Shown: positions 23,606-35,078, counted from the stretch's first letter. The stretch: DNA of 64,000 bases from Heligmosomoides polygyrus polygyrus (GCA_947396885.1 OX377202.1:106142198-106206197); one strand, 5' to 3'. Translations and numbers: made by a program. The notes: generated from the letters alone by a model not told the origin.

Positions 23606-24676
23606 TGCCTTACTGGAAAAATAGCGTAATCCACTGTAGTTAGTTAAGGTTGACAAAGCGTTTTGAGGGCCTGATGCACATCAGACCTTCTCCATCACTG
23701 TGGCGAGGAAAAACTGCAGTAAACCATTCTTTGAATTTTGTTTTGCACTGCCGGCGTGTTTGTTTACCTTTTGACGATTTGTTTGTTTACTCGGAGTCAA
23801 CATCGCTGCAGATCTAATCGTCAGCAGCTTCGGAGATAAGAAGCTTCACTCCTCCATCCATTGGTAGTACAGTTTCAGAGGTACTTTGACCTCATCGTTG
23901 GAGCAGAATGTAGCGGTCGTTCTCTGAGCGGCTGTCAACGCCTTCTGCCACTGAAGAAGCGAGCGATGACATAGTACTATATCAGCCACCGAGCGGACTA
24001 CGCTCTCCTGCTCCCGCGATCACGTAGGTAATGGGCACGCGACTAGGTTTTTCCCAGCGTTCGACCATGATTTAGAACTGGAGAGAACGACCGGCGGAAT
24101 TGCACGTCTTCGGAAACTATTCCGATCACCACGTCTTCGTGATATATCGGTCGCTTCCAAATACTCCCCGACACGGCGAGGCGACGGGTTTTTTCCTTGG
24201 AGTGGCAGCAGCTGTCATTCATGACGGCGTGTGTGTAACGCAGTGTTCTCGGCAGCCGTTTTTAAGCAAAAAACGAGATTAGGCCGCTTAAACAATCCGC
24301 AGAGGAACGAGCAGAGGGCCAACTCGGACTTCGAGGCTCCCACTTGCCAAGAAGTATGGGTCCATGGATTCTTCACGCCTCTTGGGTGGATTTCCAGACG
24401 TCTTCTGGCACACCATAGTCGTGCCTTCGACGAATTCTATCGAACGAATAAATGAACAAACTTATACCTTTTTCACGTCGAATTGGACACTTTTCAAATC
24501 TAATTTTTATTTTTTCCCTATAATTAGTTAGTTTTTTTAGTTACCAATGGGTGTCGCCGCTGCCTGATAATACGTTATTCTGGCGCCGTTTCTGTTTTTT
24601 TTCTGTTTTTTTTTCTGATTTGTTTGAGTTTGTTCTGGACCATATTCTAATGAGTATCGTCCATCATTTATAACGT
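23606..24676. other. Unassigned sequence
   Basis: No transposon end, domain or splice-supported exon was recognised. A TAAATAAATAAATAAATAAA microsatellite begins at 24677. Confidence 0.35.
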
Positions 24677-25513
24677 AAATAAATAAATAAATAAATAAAT
24701 AAGTTGAACACTTTTCAAGTCAAATTGGACACTCTTCTAAGCTAACCTAAGAATTTTCAAATCAAAGCGAACTCTTCCAAATCGAAACGAGCTTTTTCTA
24801 CATTAAACTAGAGACCCTCCAAAAATGTTCGAATAATTTTTTGTTCAAGGAAAATTTTAGTATAACTTTCATTGAAGTTTTAATTGAATTCCCAATGAGA
24901 GATCACGTGGTTTGAAATTTTATAAAAATCTTATTTTTTGAGGAAAAACAATGATTTAAAGCTTGTTTTGAAGAGCGGGAAAACGGCCATTTTATATTGT
25001 CAAAACAGAGACTGCGCCGTGCCCTCGTCCGAAAGTTTGCGATTTGCATTCGATGGATAGCAGAATTTCCATTTGCCTGCAGTTTCACACGTACAAGCGG
25101 TACAACACAAACAATTTTAAAAAAACACACATATCCTGACTGTCTTGGTGCATGTATGCAGAGTATTTACAGTATCAACCAAATAAACATAGCGTTGAAC
25201 TTTTTGAGTGCATGGCGCGATCCAGTCTTTTGATGCACGACATAACTGCTGCCTTGCAGTGCCGTAACACAAAATTTAATTTTTAATTTTTTCTCAAAAA
25301 AGAATATATTATATAAAATTACTACACTCATTCCGAAGCTGAAGTAAAAAAAAAATTTTTTTTAAGTTATTATATGTTTTCCTTGAACAATAAATTATTC
25401 TAACCATCTTGTAGAAACTTCAGTTTCACCTGTAAGAAGCTCGTATCGATTTGGAAGAGTTCGCTTCCATTTCAAAGTTCATAGGCCAGCTTAGAAGAGT
25501 GTGCAATTCGACG
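24677..25513. repeat. AT-rich foldback element (CATGGCGCGATC core)
   Basis: After an (AAAT)n run (24677-24703), the left arm from 24720 (AATTGGACACTCTTCTAAGC) is inverted at 25436-25513 (GCTTAGAAGAGTGTGCAATTC). GAACTCTTCCAAATCGA pairs with TCGATTTGGAAGAGTTC. The central core lies between GACTGCGCCGTGCCCTCGTC (about 25009) and GAGTGCATGGCGCGATCC (about 25207). No transposase is encoded. Confidence 0.75.
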
Positions 25514-25519
25514 AGAACA

Positions 25520-26480
25520 TCGTATATTTGATGTCGAAAAATTCCTAACAAATGAACAAACGAATTTATTCGCTCATTAATTTTTTCGAATGATCGGAGA
25601 TCGAATGAGCCCCATTTGTTGTTTATTCGATTTTTCGAATAGTCGAACAATTTGTTCGAGTCAGGTTCTGTGCTTAAAGATTTGACGTTTATCCGATTTT
25701 GAAAAAAATTAATCAATTTTTGAATAATTTTAAAATATTGCAATATTCTTAACTGCTCCCTTTCGATGTTCGAATTCGAGTGAATATTCGAGAATCTAGA
25801 AATATCGAATATTCGACTATTCGAATAATTATTCGAGTGATTATTCGAATATGCTCGTTCGAGCACAACTATATGGTACACCACGTGGCAGATCTGCACC
25901 GTAAGAAAGAAGCACCCTCTTCCTAGACGAAGTGGACGATCCGTGTGATTCCACCAAATTATCAGAAATTTAAAAACATGGCGCATTCCTAACTCACCTT
26001 CTTCCTTTCACAGAGGTGTCTGGTCATAGAAAAGATGACCAATACGACGGTCAGCCCGTAAAAACTGGGCATTATGGTTGTATTCGAACGAAAATATCCG
26101 AATAATTACTCGAATAATTTATTCGAACAATTAGTCGAATAGTCGAATATTCGATATTTCTAGATTTTCTAGAATATTCATTCGAGTTCGAATATCGAAA
26201 GAAGGCCATTTATTCGAATATTACTCGAATAAACGAATATTTAAACCTTCTTCGAAAATGTATTTTTTCGAATATGGAATAAACTTCAAACCTCCAATCA
26301 CAGGACTTGATTCGAACACATTGCTCGACTATTCGAATAAACGAAAAAATTGGACTCATTCGATTTTCGATCATTCGAAAAAATTGATGAGCGAATAAAT
26401 TCGTTAGATCATTCGCTCGGAATTTTTCGACATCGAATAAAATCGTTCATTCATTCGCTCGATAAATTTCTCAAAAGCTG
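25520..26480. repeat. Inverted repeat made of TTCGAATA words
   Basis: The left part (25540-25880) and right part (26075-26470) are imperfect inverted copies, each dense in ATTCGAATA. GATTTTTCGAATAGTCGAAC on the left pairs with CTCGACTATTCGAATAAACG on the right. The spacer holds a CATGGCGCATTCCTAAC word at about 25977. Confidence 0.75.
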
Positions 26481-26519
26481 AACTAAAGTGGCCATTCCCA
26501 ATCGAAAAACACGATGTGA

Positions 26520-27520
26520 TCTACTAGGCCATTTTGGCACGAGACAGATCTGTGAGGAGATAGCACAGCCATTCTTGTTTATAGCATAACTTTTCAGCCT
26601 GCTTCGCTAACCGGGTCACTTTGGCACAGGATATGGACGAGTTGGGACCACTCATTGGTACACATTTGGGCAGATATTATTAATAGATGTGATGACACCT
26701 TCACTTACGAAGTTAACTCTGCGAGTATCTTCCCAGTTTTGTTTCCAAACGGCAGAAGGAGTATCCCCTCCTCGAATCCTGGAAGTACTGGATCCTTTTG
26801 GCACTGTATGGGGGTGAGTGAACACGTTGCAGGCTCTTGCTCAAAAGCTGACAGTGAATGGGGTGACATTCACTCTGCTCGTCTGTCGAGTTCCAGGCGT
26901 CCCAGGCCTACTGCAGCATTTCAGCACAAAGTCCCTGGGCTAATTTGGCACTGGGAGGGCATTGGCAGCGACATAAATGGTTAAACTAACCCCACGATAT
27001 GAGATGACAGCCACTCTAGCTTGATATCCAGTCTTCTAGATTATCTCTATGATAGGTATTCAATTTGTCACCAAAAAGGAGAAATTAGGACCCACTGGGT
27101 AATTTTGGCACGAGATGTGGGTCACTGGAAATAAAATACTGGCGCGCACTCGAATCTTTAATGGATAACAGCTGCACGATTTGGAGAGCAACTTTGATCC
27201 GTTGTTCCCGTTCCTAGTGCGATACTGAGTGCCCTGAACACACTGAGTCACTTTGGCACGAGGCAGGGATGCGTGGACGCACTACGGGTTACCACTGGAA
27301 AAGATTGACTCCATATGGGAGGACGCTTCATCTCGGTCATATGTCGTCCCACTGATCGTCTTCCTGCCTGAACATGTCCAGCAAGGCCTTCATTCGTCCC
27401 TACTACGTGCCAGAATGGCTCATTGGGCTCTCATCGCTTGAAAGCCTACTAGATTTCGTTTTATAGGCAAAATCCAAATTCATCCTTCCGAGCCATTTGT
27501 TTGCTGGGCTACTTTGGCAC
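26520..27520. repeat. Cluster of RTE 3-prime-end fragments
   Basis: At least seven short copies of an ACTGGGTCATTTTGGCACGAG-like sequence occur near 26527, 26615, 26790, 26940, 27098, 27248, 27410 (opposite orientation) and 27507. They match the RTE end near 42605-42650, where the sequence encodes HWSIGTRQGRM. The intervening DNA is not RTE-like. Confidence 0.65.
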
Positions 27521-28334
27521 AAGACAAGGATGTATCGAAAGGAGAACGCGGCTGCTGCAGGAACTAGACTATAAACGGGACCAAATGCCCCAGCTGACAG
27601 CTGATAACCCTGAAACGAGGCATCCGACATGCGTTCGAAGGACGGTCGACCGTTGTTCGCACGAACGACAACGCGTTCGGTCGATGATCGATGTGCTGTG
27701 GTGGAGTTGGGGGTGCCCCGCGTTCAGAAATTGCTTCTCCAACCGCCGATCTGCAGCTGCGCTCCAACTGTAGCTGATCCATCATCGGCTGCACGGACCG
27801 CTGAGTCCGCGTGTTTGTCAACGACAGCGGAAAACCCACTAGGGGAAGGAACGGCGTTTCCAAGGCGCTCCTAAAGAAGGTGCGGTAGCCCGGCGGCTCC
27901 TACGCGAGCGAGGCTCTGTCAGGGTCTTCTGGCCTGACTTCCCTTGAATCTGATGGCTTCTCGGCACAGAGCGATCGAAGACCTAGCCAGGCGAGCCAGT
28001 CAACCACGGGGGTCAATGTCCATCGCCCAGCAATCACGTATTTTCGAAAGAATTTTCCATGCGCAAAACACACAACACTGCCCAAGAACAGTTGTCGCCC
28101 AGCCCCGGGGCGACGGGGTTCCGCTTCCTGCAGCTGAAGAGTGTTGATGATGACTGGTGCAACGGCGAGGTGATCCTTGGCGACACCACGGGGACGCCGA
28201 CCGGTTCGACACGTTCCCTGCACATGCGTCGGGGAAATCTCTTCGGAGTTGGACGAGCCTCGAAAAGGAAAAGAAGGGGTTTCGGATTTCCCGCCAAATC
28301 CGAGTTCAAACGGATATGTCGTTTGGCGCGCATA
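27521..28334. other. Unassigned GC-rich sequence
   Basis: Open frames on both strands (28059-28397 plus; 27900-28544 minus) overlap and have no recognised domain. The stretch directly precedes an LTR-like repeat and could be internal sequence of a decayed retroelement, but no gag or pol motif was found. Confidence 0.3.
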
Positions 28335-28495
28335 TTTCCCGCGTGCAAGTTCGAAGTTGAACTTGGCGGGAACTGTCGCATAAAAAGCCCCGGATGATGA
28401 CGCAGCGGTCAGTCTCAGTTCGTCTCGAGAGTTGCTGTGTTCACTGCTAATAAACCTGTCATCTACTGCCTCTCCCCTAGCATGAGAGAATGTGG
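28335..28495 (+). repeat. LTR-like repeat with TATA-like and AATAAA words, copy 1
   Basis: GGCGGGAACTGTCGCATAAA is followed by a GTCAGT-type initiator and then CTGCTAATAAACCTGTCATC. A second diverged copy lies at 29567-29912 in the same orientation. Promoter-like and polyadenylation-like words in this order resemble the U3-R-U5 layout of an LTR, but the terminal TG/CA and any pol gene were not seen. Confidence 0.45.
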
Positions 28496-28499
28496 GTCG

Positions 28500-28729
28500 C
28501 TGACATGACGTGTCATTCCAAAGACCTGAGGCCGGATTCATCAACGACTTACAGCAATTTAACAGAGAAAATTACAGCCGAAATCCCTGATAGCGCTGCT
28601 TATCAAGCGATATGATGAGCGATAAGCCGCTCAACAGCGGTCAGAGTCCAGCTTCTCTCATCGTAAAACCTCGGCATAGTAACTTGATGTGTATCAGCTT
28701 CTTATGTGGTGAACGAGGTCTTTATGGTG
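28500..28729. other. Unassigned sequence
   Basis: Contains CCGGATTCATCAACGACTTA at about 28528, an end shared with the host elements at 47186 and 48434. Nothing else was recognised. Confidence 0.35.
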
Positions 28730-29222
28730 GATCTTTATTATGCGGCCTGACGTTTCGACGCGATCGTCATCTTCAGAGGACCGAAGACGGTGGAAGATAT
28801 TGAAATGCACTCTACCACACCAAACGTCTCAACCACTCTAGCGGTTCTGATATCATAAAGGGATACCCACAAAAATCTCATGCAAAGAGGAATAAACTCA
28901 CGATACGCAGTCGACCCACAGTGGTCTAGCACTCTGGTAAGCAGGGGAATGAAACTTACCATACCAAAGTGCCAAAATGCGGCTTGCGGCAAGTCTCCTT
29001 CTCCTTACTTACCATACTAGAGTGCTAGACCACCCTCGGTGGACTGCGTATCATGAGTCTATTCCTCTTTGGGTGAGATTTTTTGTAGGTTTTCCTCGAC
29101 GATGTCGGAACCGCTAGAGTGGTTGAGGCGTATGGTGGAGCAGAGCGCATCTCAAAAGCTTGCACCATATTCAGGCTTCTGGAGACGACGATCGCGTCGA
29201 AACATCATGTCGCATAATAAAA
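28730..29222. repeat. Palindromic element, GTTTCGACGCGATCGTC ends
   Basis: The left end TTATTATGCGGCCTGACG and GTTTCGACGCGATCGTCATC is matched in inverse by GACGATCGCGTCGAAAC and GTCGCATAATAA at the right. Inner pairs (CTCAACCACTCTAGCGGTTC and GAACCGCTAGAGTGGTTGAG-like; CCACAGTGGTCTAGCACTCT and its inverse) extend the palindrome nearly to the centre (about 28980). An ACGTTTCGAC...TCTTCAG phrase near an end recalls Penelope-like or DIRS flanks, but no coding sequence remains. Confidence 0.75.
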
Positions 29223-29566
29223 GCCCTTCATAAAAACCTGGTTCGGCACATTAAAAATCTAATAGAGCGGTTAAAGTACTTATACTTTCCTTGAATACGA
29301 CAGCTTCTTCTGCATATCCTTGGCAACGGCAGTGCCTTCTGTAAGAAGCACATTGTTGTTTTAGTCCGAAGAACGTAGAGTTACTTCTAGTTGTGTCTAA
29401 ATTTTGTCAACAACAGCTACTCACGCTGCCAGCAAATGCACCTGATACATCTATGGGATGGGTTGAACCCGTAGAAGAAAAAAAATTTAAAAAAAATAAG
29501 AGTGCGACTTTATTGTGGCAAAATGATCACGTCGGCGGTCCATAGAAAAGCATTTTGACACGACCT
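29223..29566. other. Unassigned sequence
   Basis: No feature was recognised apart from an A-rich stretch near 29480-29500. Confidence 0.35.
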
Positions 29567-29912
29567 TCCCGCTCAAACGCGTTTGAATTTGGGTTTGGCG
29601 GGAACTGGCGCATAAAAGGCCGCGGATGGGATGATCGTTGTCAGTTTAGCTGCCGGCCATTTCCCAGCCTTTCTCAGGCTCAGTTAGGCCCCATTTATAC
29701 TTCCAACGCCAAAAAACGCGATGGCATGTATAGTGGCCAAATTGATCGATCGCATCGCTGGAACAATGTGGTCACAGTACGTAGCGTCGCGTCGTCGCAT
29801 CGCTCGGCGTCGAAGTATAAATGGGCCTTTAGTCTCGGGACTTGTCGTATTCTCTGCTTATAAATGCGTCATTTACTATCCCTCTTCACACATACGAGGG
29901 AGTTACTTCTAG
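29567..29912 (+). repeat. LTR-like repeat, copy 2, interrupted by a MITE
   Basis: GGCGGGAACTGGCGCATAAA, GTCAGTTTAGC and TCTGCTTATAAATGCGTCAT parallel copy 1 at 28335-28495. The MITE at 29687-29828 interrupts it. The AATAAA word of copy 1 is changed here. Confidence 0.45.
29687..29828. mobile_element. GC-rich hairpin MITE, TTA target duplication
   Basis: Starts GGCCCCATTTATACTTCCAA and ends with the inverse GAAGTATAAATGGGCC. The centre reads AATTGATCGATCGCATCGC. TTA flanks it at 29684-29686 and 29829-29831. It sits in the LTR-like repeat. Confidence 0.8.
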
Positions 29913-30063
29913 AAAGGAGTCTCTATCCAGAGGTCATCATAGAGATTTTGTTGCAGCAGAAGAACAGTGAATCCACAGCTACACATCGGAGATCAGACCG
30001 TGCGATAGATTCTGGTCAGGAATATGTAGTTGCAGTAAGGGAGGTCAGCTCATGAGAGCGTAA

Positions 30064-30196
30064 GGTTCCATTTATACTTCCGTGCGGAGCGAGGTGCTGT
30101 CGCGCATGCGGACCGCATTTATCGATCAGATCGCTCGATCAATTTGGACGCAACAAGTAGCATAACGTAGCTCTGCGTTGGAGTATAAATGGGTTC
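30064..30196. mobile_element. GC-rich hairpin MITE, TAA target duplication
   Basis: Starts GGTTCCATTTATACTTCCG and ends GGAGTATAAATGGGTTC. The centre is TTTATCGATCAGATCGCTCG. TAA flanks it at 30061-30063 and 30197-30199. Confidence 0.8.
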
Positions 30197-30200
30197 TAAA

Positions 30201-30331
30201 GCAGGATTTACTCTTTGTTGCGGAGCGGCGCGGACTTGTAAAATCTATCAATATCGATCGCCATGCCGCCCAATCAATGCGGGTGAACTTCATAATACGG
30301 CGTTGCGCGGCGTTTGAAGTATAAATCCCGC
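30201..30331. mobile_element. GC-rich hairpin MITE, diverged
   Basis: Starts GCAGGATTTACTCTTTG and ends GAAGTATAAATCCCGCC. The core has CAATATCGATCGCCATGCCG. It lies back to back with the preceding copy. Related to the copies at 60945-61062 and 60700-60836. Confidence 0.65.
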
Positions 30332-30344
30332 CTGCGAGACATCT

Positions 30345-30486
30345 GGGGCCGTATGCTATTCTCTCCCCAACCGTCCCCGGCCGGGTATGAGGCGGTCTCC
30401 GCCCACATCCCGGTATGCACATCATGCGCCATCGATTTTTCGCGCCGTCCCCGTCCCCGGGTCGGGCGAGAATAGCATACGACCCC
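30345..30486. mobile_element. Palindromic MITE, GTATGCTATTCTC ends
   Basis: GGGGCCGTATGCTATTCTC at the left is inverted at the right (GAGAATAGCATACGACCCC). The inner arms are GTCCCCGGCCGGG-like. The ends differ from GTTTATACTTC, so this is a separate subfamily with the same architecture. Confidence 0.75.
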
Positions 30487-30603
30487 TGACCACCATGGTG
30501 TACAAACTGGAGGTCACTTCCGATCATGACCGTAAAACGCACACATGGCGCGTCCTATTCGTATTGACAAGCGTAGATCACCGCGAGGACATCAAGACTG
30601 TTA

Positions 30604-30737
30604 GGGGTCGTTTAGTGTGCGCGCCATGCGCGACGCGATGCCATGTGTAGTGGCCAAATTGATCAATCGCGTCGCTCGATCAATTTGGCCACTACGCGTG
30701 CATCGCGTCGCGCGTAGCGCGCACACTAAACGACCTC
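30604..30737. mobile_element. GC-rich hairpin MITE, GTCGTTTAGTGTGCGC ends, TTA duplication
   Basis: Starts GGGGTCGTTTAGTGTGCGCG and ends with the inverse. The core GGCCAAATTGATCAATCGCG and its inverse are nearly perfect. TTA flanks it at 30601-30603 and 30738-30740. The same subfamily occurs at 47505-47639. Confidence 0.85.
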
Positions 30738-30740
30738 TTA

Positions 30741-31309
30741 GATTAGTATAGGCGCGCACGCCACTCGGTACTCGTTATCACTACATTGGATGAGTGGAAT
30801 GCGCCATGTATTCTACTTCTTCCTGGCTTCGCGAAGGACTTTGAAAGGACCCAGAAGTATACATAGATCATCTTTGCGGAGCAAGTCCGGTGCCAATCTC
30901 CCATGCTCCAAAGTGACGCAGCTCACACTAGGTACTGGAAACCACCTTCTGAATTGATCCAAGCGCCTACTCTGACCTCCCGGATGTTAGGCTAGAACGA
31001 GACCCTTCTCTTCTACTGCCGGCGCTCAGTTGACTTCAAAGATCGCAGTTCAAGGAACACTTCCTTCCTTCGAGACGACATCACCTTCAGATGCATATCT
31101 GCTGAAGGAGACGCGAGCGCCCTGTTCCGTAAACAAGGTGTTCTTCAGCGTGAACTCCTATGTCAGGGAACACAGTCGGGTGGAATTCGTCAGCGTTGAT
31201 TCTTCGCGTCCAGCAGACAACCGACCACAGTCAACAATACGGACGTCGCCGGCTACGACAAACTGACGAACAAAGAACGGGACTGGGTTTGACGCTCCTG
31301 AAATACATC
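30741..31309. other. Unassigned sequence
   Basis: No domain or repeat end was recognised. A GAATGCGCCATGTATTC word lies at about 30798. The open frame 31030-31266 has no support. Confidence 0.3.
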
Positions 31310-31915
31310 CAACTGAATGTCTTGAACTAGAGACCCTCCAGATTCTTAGAACAATTTTTATTTAAGGAAAATTTGGTATAACTTTCTTCGAAGCTTCTAC
31401 TTTCACCTGACCCAATAATTGAGCAAAAAGTGAAGTCTGGAATTTTATTTTTTTATTTTTATTTTTTGAGGAAAAATAACAGACTAGATACTGATTTAAA
31501 GCGCAGGAAAGCAACAATCATTTAGGGTATCAGAAAAAGAGATCGCGCCGTGCACTCGACTAGACCGTCGCGATTTTTAGTTTATTGAGGTGTAAATGCT
31601 GCTTACTTACCATACGATTTAGTCGAGTGCATGGCGCGATCTCGTTTTAATGTGCTACATGATTTCTGCCTTCCCGCCCTTTAAAGTAAAATATTTGACT
31701 TGCTATTTTTCATTAAAAAATAAAAATTTAATAAAATTTCAAACTGTGTTCATTTAGTGGGGCAGGTGATTTTTAACATTTCAAAGGAACGTAGACCGAA
31801 TTTTTTATTGGAAAAGAAATTCTCTAACCGTGTCGGAGTGTCTACTTTAACCTCAAAGACACTCGTTTTTATTTGGAAGATATTCAATTTGATTTCAGAA
31901 GCGTCCAGCTTGCTT
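31310..31915. repeat. AT-rich foldback element (CATGGCGCGATC core)
   Basis: Arms from about 31320 (CTAGAGACCCTCCAGATTC) and to about 31915 are imperfect inverted copies. The core is a palindrome, GAGATCGCGCCGTGCACTCG (31540 on) against CGAGTGCATGGCGCGATCTC (to 31652). Same family as 24720-25513 and 941-3400. Confidence 0.75.
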
Positions 31916-32039
31916 ATGTTCAATTCATTTTCAAAATTAAAAAAAATGTAAAAATTTCGTTTGAAAAGTGTTTGACGTACTCGTGGTCCAACCTGCCGTC
32001 ACCAACGGCACCTGACCACGGCCTCCACAAGCCCCTCCA

Positions 32040-34445
32040 AGGGAATGTTCAACACTATCGATCGATATTGATCGATTAACTGACTTTGCCCACATACTTG
32101 TGAACAATGTCAAACAGTCATTGCTAAAATATTCGGGAACTCAGAAGCCATTCTCCGGTCATTTCCATCACAAACGGTCACCTAAGAGAAAATCGATACT
32201 ATCGATCGGAAGAATTGGCTTCCCGGACAGACGCACAGATGGACGCACAGACGAGTACGTACGGATTAATAGGCACTTTTCTAAACAGCAGGACATAATA
32301 GAGCTCACATTTGTAGAAACGGACAGCGTGCTAATTGTGGCTAACTGTTACAAAGGAGGGAAAAATAAAAGTTGTGTCCTTTATACTATTAGCAAACATC
32401 GACAGGACTATTGAAGAAAATGAGAGCGCACACAACACCAACGAGAAAAAGGCCATAGATCGATATCAGCCACAGCACTACCAATCATGGACAGACGCAT
32501 GGACGGACGGACACGTTCATTGTTTTCATTTGTTTCTTGATGGACGGCCGGAGGGATGCACGTATGGATTGAGCTATATTTTTCTTAGACACCTTTCAGA
32601 ATTCCTTTCAGAACATTCATCTATCTTCGCTTCGTGATGGCGAAGTGGACGGACGCACAGATGGACACACGGACGGATTAACTCCTTTCCATTAGCATAG
32701 AATGGTTTTCTAACACAGTGCAGCGGAACTCATTTGTATAAACGAACACCACAACAGCAGTGCTTGAATCCCAAAAATGAGGTTAGAGCAAAGCTCAAAT
32801 CGATTGATATCGATTATTTAAAGCGAACGACCGGAGGGTGTCGGAGAAAGTGAAAAAGGCAGCCAATATCGGTGATGAACAGCGCCGGAAAATTGGTGGG
32901 AGATACTGGTAGTTCATCGAGCGTGTAAATCCATAAATCGATATTATCGATCGCACTAGTTCATCATTCGCGGACAGACGCACAGACAGATGTGTGGACG
33001 ACTGCACGAACGGACTGACTCCTTCATGTTCCTCATTTTCGGTACATCTTCCACCGTTACGAACATCGGACGGACGCACAGACGGACGCACGGACGGATT
33101 AATTGACTAATACATGTCGCTACTCATTCCGCTCCCATCCGTCGAGCTCAATTTCAATCTCTCTGCTGGCCTCTGTGCTTCAATCAACAGTAACTACACC
33201 ATTGTAAGACTCAGTACTAGTGACTGAAGATTACTTAGCCGACAGCAACGTATGACTGAATCCATAAATCGATATTATCGATCGAGATGCTTACTCTGAA
33301 CAGACGCACAGACAGACGTGTGAACGAATGCACGAACGGACTGACTGTTTCAGATTCCTCGTCATTATTTCATTTCGCTCCTTAACGAGCACCGGTGGGA
33401 CGCACAGACAGACACACGGACGGATTGACTGGTTCCCATCCATCGAGCTGAATTTCATCCACTTGCTTCTGACCTCTGCGCCTCAACAAATAAATAGTAG
33501 CTACGCCAGCCTCTGTTATTGTAAGGCTAAGCATTAGTGATTGAAGGTCATCCAGACGGTACCGAAGTGCGACTCAATGCAGAAATCGATATTATTGATC
33601 GAGATGTTTACTCTGAACAGACACACAGACATACGAGTGAAGGAAGACGAACGGACTCATTGTTTCAGATTCCTCGTCCTTACTTCGTTTCGCTTGTTGA
33701 CGAACACCGGTCGGATGCACGGACAGACGCACAAACGGATTATTTCTTTAGAAAAACGGTGTTATTCATTGTGTTCCCGTCCATCGAGCTCGATTTCAAT
33801 CCCATCCATCTGCTGCTGACCTCTGTGCGTCAATCAACAATAACTACGCCGGACTCGATATTATTGATCAATTACTGAATCGATATTAACGGCCAAAGCC
33901 GCTTACTGCCGGACAGACGCACAAACGCACAGACACACGTGTGGATGAACACGAACGAAATGATTGTTTCAGATTCCTCGTCTTTATTTCATTTCGGTCC
34001 TTGATGAGCACCGGCTGGATGCAGACACAGACGCACGGACGGATTATCTCTTTAGCAAATGGTGCTAGCTCATTTCGTTTTCGTCCATCGAGCTCAATTT
34101 CAATCTCATCCATCTACTGCTGACCTCTGTGCGTCAATCAACAATAACTGCGCCAGGCTCGATATTATTGATCGGTTATTGAATCGATATTATCGATCGA
34201 AACAGCCGGACAGACGCACAAACGCACAGACACACGTGTGGATGAACACGAACGAAATGATTGTTTCAGATTCTTCGTCCTTATTCCATTCGGCTCCTTG
34301 ACGAGCACCGGCCGGACGCACAGACAGACGCACGGACAAATTATCTCTTCAGCAAATGGTGCTACTTATTCCATTCCAGTCGATAGAGCTCAACCTCAAT
34401 CTCATCCATCTACTGCTGACCTCTGTGCCTCAATAAACAGGCCAG
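32040..34445. repeat. Tandem repeat of about 300 bp units, CGGACAGACGCACAGA
   Basis: Units begin with AATCGATATTATCGATCGA-like words and continue with GGACAGACGCACAGACAGAC, TTTCAGATTCCTCGTC, TTCGCTCCTTGACGAGCACC, then CATCGAGCTCAATTTCAATC and CTGACCTCTGTGCGTCAATC. Clear starts fall near 32935, 33262, 33580, 33877 and 34180; more diverged units precede from about 32195. Open frames through it (for example 33537-33878) are repeat artefacts. Confidence 0.85.
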
Positions 34446-35078
34446 GCTCTGTTATTGTAGCGCTGAGTGTCAGTGATTGCAGGCGATTCAGTCGCCGCTG
34501 CGGCTGCTGGCGCCGCCGCTGGTGCTGAGCGAGATCCGGCGATAAGGGACAAAGATCGCTGGCTGGGACACGGGGCGAGCACGTGCACACGGCATGCATG
34601 GCTGGGGCCGACGGGACCGCAGCAGCAGCAGCAGCAGCAGCACAGGGGCCGGCGCAGCGGCCACTCATATATCATCGGACAATGGCCGGGATCTGACTGA
34701 CTGATCTATTCCGCATCTCGAGCCGCTGAATTGGCTGCCGTTGGGACGGCGACAACAATTGCTGACGGCAGTTAGGGGAGCGGTTGGAGAGGTTCTCACT
34801 CTGGAAATCCTCATTCTGAGGACCCTATCGAGGTTGACGGTAGGGGCCTACCGCACTTGCCGTTTGGAGGTGATTGTCTACGAAGACGTAGCTTCGGGCG
34901 TATCTTGAGGCTCCGTACCTTTAGACCCCACTCCAATGTACACCGAAGATACGGTTAAAGCCGCCACTTCTCCAACGTAATTCGTTCCTTTCCAAAAGCC
35001 GGCAGGTAGCTTCGCAGGAGGTTTTCTAAAGATCGGAGCACGCGATGTGACACATGGATTTGCGCAGCGGATTTTCTC
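34446..35078. other. Unassigned sequence with a CAG microsatellite
   Basis: A short (CAG)n run occupies 34620-34641, inside a GC-rich stretch with overlapping low-complexity open frames on both strands. No gene is supported. Confidence 0.4.

Noticed and set aside
27900..28545. 214-codon minus-strand frame
   Set aside because: High GC makes long chance frames likely; no motif, and competing frames are open on the plus strand.
33537..34301. Open frames with repeated NDCFRFLVFISFRSL peptides
   Set aside because: They follow the 300-bp tandem repeat and recur in different frames.
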